Part shown: positions 55,633 to 64,000 of the stretch, piece after piece
How positions within the stretch are numbered: the first letter of the stretch is position 1
How the letters are laid out: every line of letters begins with the position of its first letter
The notes under the pieces: generated by a model
What the model saw: the letters and a program-made list of their open reading frames with translations, nothing else
What the model was told of the DNA's origin: nothing
Database searches by the model: none
Made by a program: the position numbers and the translations under genes
Origin: Eustoma russellianum
Taxonomy: Eukaryota; Streptophyta; Magnoliopsida; Gentianales; Gentianaceae
Assembly: GCA_036186865.1 (NCBI GenBank)
Contig: AP025051.1
Location: forward strand, 20,895,724-20,959,723
Direction of reading: 5' to 3'
Length of the DNA: 64,000 nucleotides

Positions 55633-57664
55633 TGTTACGTCCCGTATTTTTGAGATAGTGGAACAGTAAAATAAGATAATGAAAAATAGAACGCAAATGC
55701 GATGTCGATGAATTTCGGTGAAATGTAATTTTTATTTAGGATGGATAACGACATCGACATTATAGATGGGGGTTAGAAACGCTCAAAAAATAACCAAACA
55801 ATAAGTTAATGGATATAGGACTTGACGGGACTAGATATGAACGTTTCAAACGTACGATAGGATTTAAAAAATTAGTCACCAACAACCTAAGTCAGTACAT
55901 AAATTAAACCAAAAAAATACTCAACACGATAATTTTCACCACTTAAACAAATAGGACAGCATAATAAATATAATCAATATCTTGGAAAGAAGAAAAGAAA
56001 AAAAATATATATATAAAAGATATATATATGGCGCCATTTTGGTTAGGAAAAGAGATAAGAAATTGTGGTTAGAAAAATACCCCGGCAAAATACCAAGTGT
56101 ATAAACTGTTGCAGAAACTCCATGATGCCATTTTTCCCTATTCTACCCACCCAAGAACCTACTTGGACGCCCCTATATACAATTGGGAAGAAAAATTTTC
56201 TTTCGTTTTGTATTCCACTACACAACAAAACCCTATACACTTTACCCCAATTATCTTATTTTCTCCTACTTTATCCTACATGGCAAATAAAACAAAACCC
56301 CTCTCCTCTTTTCCCCTCTAGGCCGGCCAGCCTAAGAAAGAAAAGCCAAACTTTTCTTTTATTACACTCTTTCCTCATCATCATATCCTCTACTACCTAA
56401 TACAACCAACCACATCATTCATCCAATAAATTTTCTCTCTCCCTCTTTCTGCCGTAGTCACTCAAAAAATGGGAGAACCCTATTCTCTTCCATCATTTTT
56501 CATTTCACCACAATCTTCCATCTTTAACAAAAACATCTTTTCTCTTTCATCCAAGGAAAACTCAAGCCTTCCAACTCCATTTTTCTTTTTCCTAGCCGAT
56601 AATTCTAAGCCAAAGGAACCAAGAAAACCTTTCTTCTTCTCTTTTCCACACTCAATAAAACATTCATCTTCCACACTCTCTTTCTTCCTACATACAAGAG
56701 GCATAGTCCTCCAACTCCATTCTTTTCCATTTTGGCCGAGGTTTTTGAGAAGGCAAGGACCAAGAAAAACTTTCTTCCTCTTCTTATTTTATACTTGGTA
56801 AACTCCATCTCCAAGAAAACATTCTTTTCTCTCCAAGGAAATAAAACACATGTCTTTAACTCCACTCTATTTTTGGCCGAGAATAGCAAAGGAGAAGGAG
56901 ACAAAACTCTTCTCTTCACTTCACTCCCTCTCTTTAAGACAATAACTAGAATACTCTTTTTCATCAAAGTATAGTGACAAAATATGTATAGAACTAAGAA
57001 ACAATAGGAAAAAAAGTAAGAGCTCCTTTTAGAATGAGGTTGATTTTTCCATTTCTCACCTTCCATAAGTTACTCACTAATGTCCATTTTTTTTCTCCAA
57101 ACCATGGCATATTCAATGGGGGAAGGAGACTGATTTATTCAAGACAAATGAAGAAATCTTCACCTTGAACTAAGTGATGAAAGTCGAGTATTCTTCCTAG
57201 ATCTTACATGGATTTTTAAAGATTAAGTATATGTGTTATATCAAAGTTGGATCATCATGTAGTATGTTCATGATTTCTCCACAAGAATATGTAAAATCTA
57301 GGTTTTATATGACATATATATGTATATACATGCCATATATACATACGGGCTCACGCCTTTTTAAAGACAATAAAATGAATTTAGTATATATATATATATA
57401 GATGTATCCTTGTATATGGTATAAAAAGATATATATGTAAATATATATACACACTCACATACGGCCATAAGGTGTATTTCATAGAAAAAATGATTTTAGT
57501 ATATGTTATGTATACACTTATGTACAAGATGTATATTAAGAGATGAAATATGAAGAATATATATAGTATATATATGTATATTTTCGGCCACAAGGCCTCC
57601 TTTTGGAATTTATGGTTTATTTCAAGTGATGAGTACATACAGATGTATAATGTATAAAAATAAG
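55633..57664 (+). repeat. 3' LTR of element H, interrupted by LINE insertions
   Basis: Starts TGTTACGTCCCGTATTTTTG right after the polypurine tract. A TATA-like stretch (tatatataaaag, about 56005-56020) precedes a pyrimidine-rich transcribed-looking part (56150-57000). AT-rich dinucleotide tracts fill 57380-57600. It ends at the LINE target at 57664; the rest of the LTR should lie beyond the right edge of the window. Its small open frames are low-complexity and not called. Confidence 0.78.
57650..57664. repeat. Left target-site duplication of LINE1
   Basis: atgtataaaaataag, 15 bp, repeated exactly at 63716-63730. It lies directly beside the T-run that is the LINE poly(A) tail on the other strand. 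Confidence 0.85.
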
Positions 57665-58640
57665 TTTTTTATTTAAGGACGGGCGGTACCATCTGGTGTT
57701 TTATTAATAATTTAGCTCTCACTTGTGGTGGAAGAATACCGTGGTTACATCTTTTGTGGAAGATTCTTCCACTTTAATTGCAAAAATAATGAACGGAAAA
57801 TAAAACCAGAGTTTTTGCAGAAAAATTAAAAGTCTTAACAAAACATATCCTACGATGTACATGTAATGACAAAATTCTATGTATCTACATCCTGTGATGA
57901 TCCGTAAGTCCATGAGGGCGTCCAGTTTGATTTTACTCGTCATCCGATATGTCATACATCAAAAATGATTAGTATAATGAAAATATTGCAAGAAGAATGG
58001 AGAAACGAAAATGTACATACCAACGTTGCATGTATTCATAAGGAAGACAGGCAACAATAGTAGAGTGCAGGAGATGATCCACTAGCGATCTCAGTCCCAT
58101 CATAGTTGGAAACCAGTCCAAAGCAAGCTCAGATGCAAAGATATAGTTATATGTGTAAGTAGAGAAAAAACATAGTTGAAGCACGTAAGCAGGAAGGAAA
58201 GAAGCCATACCGATGTTGGCTATGTCAGTGTATGACATAGGCAACCTGTTTGTGAATGCACCAATCCATTGGGAGATCAGAATTACCAAGTTCAACGTCG
58301 GCTATTGGGTCCATGCTCGGGTACCCTGTGACTGAAGTATTTGCCAGCGACAAGAAGTACAAGAGATAGTTATGCCAAGAAAAATAATATCAATCAGACA
58401 GATAAGATGAAGACAGAACACATACCGACATTGCCTATGCCAATACACAACACATGCAACTATTATTCGAATGCGCTAACCCTGTGGGATACCTTTTATC
58501 ATAGGCGCAAATTCGGCACACATAAATCCAGTGATATCCTGGCACGAATGTCACATGACAATGAAGAAAAGGAGGAATATGATGTAACTCCCACCGAATG
58601 TAATCCATATCTCGCTAATGTGTGCGCTACTACATTTGCC
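57665..58640 (-). other. 3' UTR of LINE1
   Basis: Follows the RNase H end. The last 170 or so bases (ggcggtacc, ctcacttgtgg, gaataccgtggttac) recur in LINE2 at 63740-63820, showing one family. A block near 58210 (cataccgatgttggctatgtcag) is echoed near 58424 (cataccgacattgcctatgccaa), a diverged direct repeat. No ORF is supportable. Confidence 0.7.
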
Positions 58641-61600
58641 TCACAGAAGCAAAATTGTACCGTGGACGAGTTGAGACACAGAAATTCTATGGCGTCGTAT
58701 ATCCCTTGCTAGGTATCCCGAGCAGCGAGAGTGATCGGCGAGATAATGTAGTATCTTCCGACAATCGTTTTCTATTATAAGACGATCATATGTTCCTGAA
58801 TAAAAGATGTGCGCATACAGTAACACCATTAATTCTGCATGCAATGCTGGTGTTGTAGGCAAAGGAAAGCAAATAGCAGAAACAAAATCGTTGCGGTTGT
58901 TTCTTAAGACTGCCCCAACTGCTGTGTAATTACGTCCCACTACCGCATTTACATTTAATTTGAGCTTGCCTGAAGGAGGCAATTCCCAGTGTATCACCCG
59001 CAAACAACGCATGAGAATGGGTGGAGAAAAACCTTTATCTATATCAAATGAGATATTGACTGAGAGTACTCTCATCCTATTATGGAGGCACACCATGTAT
59101 GACTATGTTCTCTTATCCGCTCAAATAATCTGCTGTAGGAGAACAAATTGTCGCCAAAGCGAATTGAAGCATACTCCTTCCATATCATCCAAGCTGCCAA
59201 TGATGGAGCAACCACTCTCAACTGACCTACCATTGTTTTAGACGATGATGCTCTCCAACATCTCAATAAATATGCTCGTATGGTCGATTGTCTAGGCATG
59301 GGTCCTGAGAATAAAATTGCCAACTCTTGCCAGAGTGGCCTAATCCGTGGATAATGCAAAAATAAATGGTCTTGTGTATCCGAATGACTTCTGCAAAAGG
59401 CACATTTTGATGGTAATATGGTCTGCCACACTCGGATATTATCAACCAATGGCAGAGAGCGCATCCGAAGTTTCCAAAGGAATATGTGCCCGCCCAGTGG
59501 TGAACCAAGCAACCAAATGAACTTCAAATATTCTAGCGTTGGGAATCCTGAAGAGAGCAGGCTATATGCAGACTTGATTGTAAACTGACTTGAAGGGTGT
59601 GCTGTCCAAATAATTCCTTCCGAGGTATACTGGACCCGCAGATGCATGTACTTGTGTATTCTACAGAGGCGTTTCCAAACAGCTTAGTCATAGATGTTAG
59701 CCAAAGTCATTTCTCTGCGTCCATATTTTGCTCTGCAAAATTCCACCCAAAGGGAGTTTGAATGATGATATTTCCACCATATAAGACATCATATGCTTGT
59801 TGTACCAATTCTATGTTACGTATACCCAAGCCTCCTACTTCAATGGGCCAGCAAACATGTCCCCAAAAGCGCCAGTGATGCCGCCCATTCCACAAAAACC
59901 GCGACATCTTACCATTTAATACATGCAAGACACCCTTCGGAAGTTCCGAAGAAGCTATAATGTGAATTGGCATTGATGAAAGAACATGGCGAATCAGAAC
60001 CACTCTTCCTGCCGTAGAAAGAAGCTTGGAAGTCCACGAGTTGAATTTAGCCTCAAAGTGTGCAATTAAGGAAAAACAACAATCTGCTCTATTAACTCCC
60101 TTGTATAAAAAAGAACCGAGATATTTAATGGGTGAAGTGGATGTTCTCATTCCTTACGTTTGATGAATCGGAGCTGCAGGAATGCCGAGACTCGCTACCA
60201 CCTGACTTTTATGATAATTGACCAATTGTCCCGATGCCTACTGATAAGAATCTAGAAATTTGCAGAAATGCTGCATATTGCATGTAGATCCATTGATAAA
60301 TATCACCAAGTCATCAGCGAATCACAGATGGGAAATCTGGGGCACCCGCCCTGCCTGGAAACCACAAATATCTCCTGTCCGCATTAACTCCTTAATGTCC
60401 CGAGAGAAGCCTTTAGATGCGAGAATAAAAAGAAGTGGTGATAAAGGATCTCTCTGTTTAACTCCCCTGGAAATAGGAAAATAACCAACCGGTTTTCTAT
60501 TGATCAACAATGAACAACGAGTTGCCGACAACTTGTTCAATATTAGTCTCACCAATCGCGTATGAAAGCCCATACAAAGGAGCAGCTTTTCAAGGTATGT
60601 CCAACAAACCCTGTCAAATGCCTTAGCCATATCTAATTTAATAATCAATTGTCCACCTCTTACCGGCCGGTCTAACACATGAATCATTTCTTGGGCTATA
60701 AGTATTTGCTCTGTTATATCACGCCCTTTCATAAAACCTGGTTGCTCCGGAGAGATTAATGTAGGTAGCAACTTTGAGAGACATGTAGCTAACAACCGAG
60801 TATTCACTTTAGACAAAATGTTTGTGAGACAAATGGGGCGGAATTCCGAAAAGGTCTATGGATTTGGAACCTTTGCAATAAATGTGATGAGCGCTGCAGC
60901 TACCTGGTGAGGCAGGCGAATGCTCAAGAAAAACTCTTGTACTGCCTTCAGCACATCCATAGAAATATCCTGCCAAAATCGACGATAAAAGGATCCTGGG
61001 AATCCATCCGGACCAGCTGCACTTGAGGGGCTAAGGTCCCATACCGCTTGGTTAACTTCCTGTAATTCTGGTATACATAGTAGCATGGTATTATCCTCGG
61101 CCGTGACTAGTTGCGTTATATATTGAAGTATAGAATCATGTTGAGAGGTATTGCTGGCCGAAAATAGGCACTGGTAGACTCGGATAGCCTCTGTTTTGAT
61201 ATTTTGTGCTGTATCAATTTTGATGCCATCATCACGGGTAATACGACGTATTGTTTGTCTTCTTTGTTGATCCTTAACAGTTTGATGATAGAAATGCATA
61301 TTTGCATTGCCTTCCTTCAACCATTTGACATAAAGCTGACATATTTCTGTGATATTCAGATTTGGTATGATCCAAAGCCGAAGCATCAAAATCTTTCTCG
61401 CTGTGTTACTTCATTCTCTGCCAGTAGTAATATATCAAATATAATCCCAGACACATCCTTATTCCACTTGCACAACAGAGCTTTGAGTTTTCTTAGCTTT
61501 TCATAAAATCCCCACATTCCTCCTACCGTCAGGAAGGTATGCCAGTGATGACGTACAAAACTATCAAACTCAGAGTCTGAAGACCAAACATCCAAATATC

Positions 61601-62281
61601 TAAAAGAGGATGGGACAGACGATGACTCCATGGAACAAATGAGATAAAGCGGCGAGTGATGAACTGAGGAAAAGAGATCAAAAAAATCCTGAAAACAAAA
61701 AAATCGATCCAATCGCCTCCAAACACGCCCGAGACCGCGACCATCACACCAAGTATACGGAGAGCCTTGATAATTAATTAATTGTAACTGACAGACAGAT
61801 ACGCAATCATTAAAATCCTGTAAGGATCGTAGTGTTTGCGAGGATCTACCTTTCTACTCATCCAGCGAAGAAAGGTGTTGAAATCTCCCCCAACCAGCCA
61901 TGGGACATCAAGACTACCATGAAATGAAATAAGATCATCCTATAACGGTCGGCGTGCCACCACAGAGTGAAGTCCATAGAGGGAAGTGATCCAAAAAGCC
62001 TCATCCAAGGACAACCAACGCAAGCAAATCGAATGATTTTGAAAACCAAGACGCTCACCTTCTAATTGAAAAACCGAAGCTCTCCAAAACACCCAAATAG
62101 TATCATTACAAACTGATATTGCATGAGAAAAACCAAGCTTCAATTGATATGAGACTAGAGAAGATGACCGAGATTTAGGCTCAATAACCACAAGCAGATG
62201 CAAACAATGACGATGAACTAATGAAACTAAACGATCAATTGAGGTACGGATGCCTCTAACATTCCACATCATGATCTTCAC
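58641..62281 (-). pseudogene. LINE ORF2: endonuclease, reverse transcriptase, zinc motif, RNase H
   Basis: Start MKIMMWNVRG at 62281. The AP-type endonuclease shows WNVRG, VVIEPK, VGGDFN (about 61885) and SPYTWCDGRG (about 61760). RT shows SAAGPDGFPGSFY, LDMAKAFDRVCW, GVKQRDPLSP and FADD; the Trp before FADD is TGA at about 60330. A thumb/connection part (59707-60150), a zf-RVT motif (CAFCRSHSDTQDHLFLH, about 59390) and a plant RNase H (LNVNAVVGRN, ALHAEL, IIENDCRKI; 58641-59096) follow. Stops and shifts near 61940, 61400, 60850, 60320, 60150 and 59650 make it a pseudogene. Encoded roles: nicking target DNA and copying LINE RNA. Confidence 0.88.
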
Positions 62282-62382
62282 TGAGACGTCAAAACATCAA
62301 AAGCGTTTGAGAGGGTAGCTTTGAATCTTGTGATAGGTGGCGATGATAGCTGGAGTGGGAGTCTATTTTGACGCTGTAACAA

Positions 62383-63616
62383 TCATGGTTTGATGCAAAA
62401 TGCCTCAATATTGTCCTGATTAGTGGGAGATCTTGGAGTATTCTGCAATTCCAAGTCCGTATGTGGTTGAGCCTCCTGCTGACAAACCTCCTGAACCAAG
62501 TGAGAAATATAGGAAACAAGTTCCTCATCAGTATCATAAGAACTTTGATTGTGGCCTCTGGCCAAATCGATCTCTCCATCAGCAAAATAATGATAAATGG
62601 GATTAGCAGGCAAATCACTGAGCATTGTATCATCGATGCCTTTCAAACGAGAAACCTCCTGAGCATATGATATTAAAGGGGCATGCAACTCGGGAGAAGC
62701 CAAAGGCAACTGAGGCTGACGGGAAGCCGTGTTTGCAGGGAGTGGTTTTTTTGGTGTCCAACGTAGAGCAGTGTCCTTTGATACCTGTGGAACACTCTTC
62801 CTTAGAAAAATGCTGTCATGGGCAGATTTTTCGAGTTGATCCTGTTTTCCACACATAGCAGCCTTGTGCCCCAAACGACTGCATGATGCACAATACATAG
62901 GCAAATCTTCATAAATGATAGTTTGAGAAATTATTCGATTAGCAACTTGAATGTAAACACAAGTAGGGATTTCTTAAGATATATCGACTACCACACATAT
63001 GCGAGCTATTGATGGACGGATCACCTCCGCTGTTGTTGCGTCTAGTTTCATGGGTGTTCCGATCATGCACCCTATTTGGAACAATGCCTCCTTTTGATGA
63101 AAATGAATCGGTAAACCTGGAAGAGAAATCCAGATAGGAACAATTGGTACGTCCACTTTGGAATCATAATCAGGAGTCCACTTTGTCACCCTCATATATT
63201 TCCCTGATATTGTCCAACTTTGGCATGCAAAACAGCGTAAGTAGTCTGTTTCCTGATCAAAATATAGGAGAATATGTGTTGAATCCAACAAAACCAACGC
63301 ATACCTGACCAACAAAACCTATTTGATCGATTGTGGATCGGATTGTATCAATGGGGGGTCTGCCATACCAAAAAGTTCCTACCAAAGTGAATCGATATGG
63401 CGCCGCTAGGGATTGAATCTCATCCTCCGTAAAGATAATCATTGGGCTGTCTTTGTGTTTATGGATTGATTTTGGCTCAAGAGAATTTGCCGAGGATGGC
63501 AAAAACAACGAAGCAAACGAACGTGCCGTCCCCAGAGCGATCGCCTTTGGGTTGATGGATTCTTTGCCAGAGGGTCGATGGCTGAATGGGAACAGATGGG
63601 GAACGGTGAAAAGCAT
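62383..63616 (-). pseudogene. LINE ORF1: nucleic-acid-binding protein
   Basis: Starts MLFTVPHLF at 63616. The part YRFTLVGTFWYGRPP and DYLRCFACQSW, MRVTKWTPDY, PVWISLPGLPIHFHQ-like text match the DUF4283 region of plant LINE ORF1. The C-terminal part (62383-62904) has a CCHC knuckle, YCASCSRLGHKAAMCG, and an acidic end. A frameshift near 63260-63315 and stops near 62974 break it into three pieces. Confidence 0.82.
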
Positions 63617-63715
63617 GGAATTCAGAAGGGGTCGAGAGGAGAAACCGGCAGTGGCAGGCTTACGCTGCCGACTGCCTGCATTCGCTAGAGAGAGAAGAGA
63701 GCCGCACCATTATAT

Positions 63716-63730
63716 ATGTATAAAAATAAG
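63716..63730. repeat. Right target-site duplication of LINE1
   Basis: Exact copy of 57650-57664, followed directly by the eight-T tail of LINE2. Confidence 0.85.
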
Positions 63731-64000
63731 TTTTTTTTAGGTGAAGGATGGGCGGTACCGTCCGATTATTTTATTAATATGTAAACCCTCACTTGTGGCG
63801 GAGGAATACCGTGGTTACATTATCAGCCCTAACTATGGAGGGAGACTCTCCCAAACTAAACAAAACAAATAACAAAAAATGCATAGAAATCTCAAAATGC
63901 ATGTAAGCAATAAACTACGATGCGAAAATAGGAAAAATAAATCCACTACTCCTAAGCCAGCAGCAGCCGTATGCTTCATGGATGTGATAAACCGCAGCTC
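63731..64000 (-). mobile_element. 3' end of a second LINE (LINE2), running off the window
   Basis: Starts with tttttttt (poly-A on the minus strand) and a 3' UTR related to that of LINE1 (gggcggtaccgtcc, ctcacttgtggcgg, gaataccgtggttac). Divergence is considerable after 63825. No coding sequence is in the visible part. Confidence 0.8.

Larger units (their letters stand above)
57665..63715 (-). mobile_element. Full-length L1-type LINE, minus strand (LINE1)
   Basis: 6051 bp between perfect 15-bp duplications. The 3' end is at low coordinates (poly-A seen as tttttt at 57665). In order from the 5' end: short UTR, ORF1 (63616 to 62383), ORF2 with endonuclease, RT, zf-RVT and RNase H (62281 to 58641), 3' UTR. 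Both ORFs are broken. The RNase H at the ORF2 end is a mark of plant L1 lineages. Confidence 0.92.

Noticed and set aside
56469..57066. Overlapping frames on both strands, 110 and 153 residues
   Set aside because: They sit in the pyrimidine-rich part of H's LTR; Ser/Phe/Lys-rich text from base skew, no domain.
57381..57638. 85-residue Tyr/Ile-rich frame
   Set aside because: Translation of (TA)n-type tracts.
57969..58295. 108-residue hydrophobic frame after LINE RNase H
   Set aside because: Located in the LINE 3' UTR; no known LINE domain follows RNase H and no pattern is recognisable.

Overview
The window looks like gene-poor plant DNA, probably from a flowering plant, made almost entirely of nested transposable elements. 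The evidence is plant-type Ty3/gypsy gag-pol, initiator-Met-tRNA primer binding sites, an L1-type LINE with a plant-style RNase H, and a degraded fragment of a plant AGO4-clade ARGONAUTE. I see no intact host gene, tRNA, rRNA or CRISPR. Element letters below are my own labels.

Layout, left to right. 1-4009, 9353-10145 and 20942-21723 are pieces of one old Tekay/Del-like LTR-retrotransposon region (X). Into it inserted G (4010-9347, minus strand, target-site duplication CCAAG), a non-autonomous element with an acidic orphan ORF. A also inserted into it (10146-20936, minus, TSD TAAAG); A is a decayed Ty3/gypsy gag-pol element whose gag carries a copia-type solo LTR (15272-16726, TSD CTCCT). Next comes D (21724-40548, plus), a non-autonomous element. 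Its 5' LTR holds the gag-pol element B (22488-30241, minus, TSD GTTGC) and its ORF holds another non-autonomous element, E (33353-39172, plus, TSD TAGTC). A scrap of a second D-like interior (40549-40769) is followed by gag-pol element C (40770-49315, minus), a sister of B. The 5' LTR of C is cut by F (49316-51488, plus), an A-family LTR plus leader.

The right third is H (51489-57664, plus). It has a Tekay/Del-like 5' LTR split by a second copia-type solo LTR (51855-53297, TSD AATGT) and a 1.5-kb interior with no gag-pol. That interior carries, in antisense, an intronless decayed fragment of an AGO4-clade gene (about 54310-54972). The 3' LTR of H is cut at 57664 by a full-length L1-type LINE (57665-63715, minus, 15-bp TSD), which landed on the poly(A) end of a second LINE running off the window.

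How the pieces relate: A/F/G share leader and most LTR sequence, as do B/C/E. So G looks like a non-autonomous partner of A, and E of B/C. D, E and G encode related acidic proteins; D and E retain a Gag capsid-like segment. In A, B and C the C-terminal tail of Pol is encoded inside the LTR, while in D, E and G that LTR segment is replaced by other sequence. All gag-pol copies are broken. Two nucleic-acid signals recur across families: a palindrome just before the polypurine tract and a stem-loop in the leader upstream of the first ORF.
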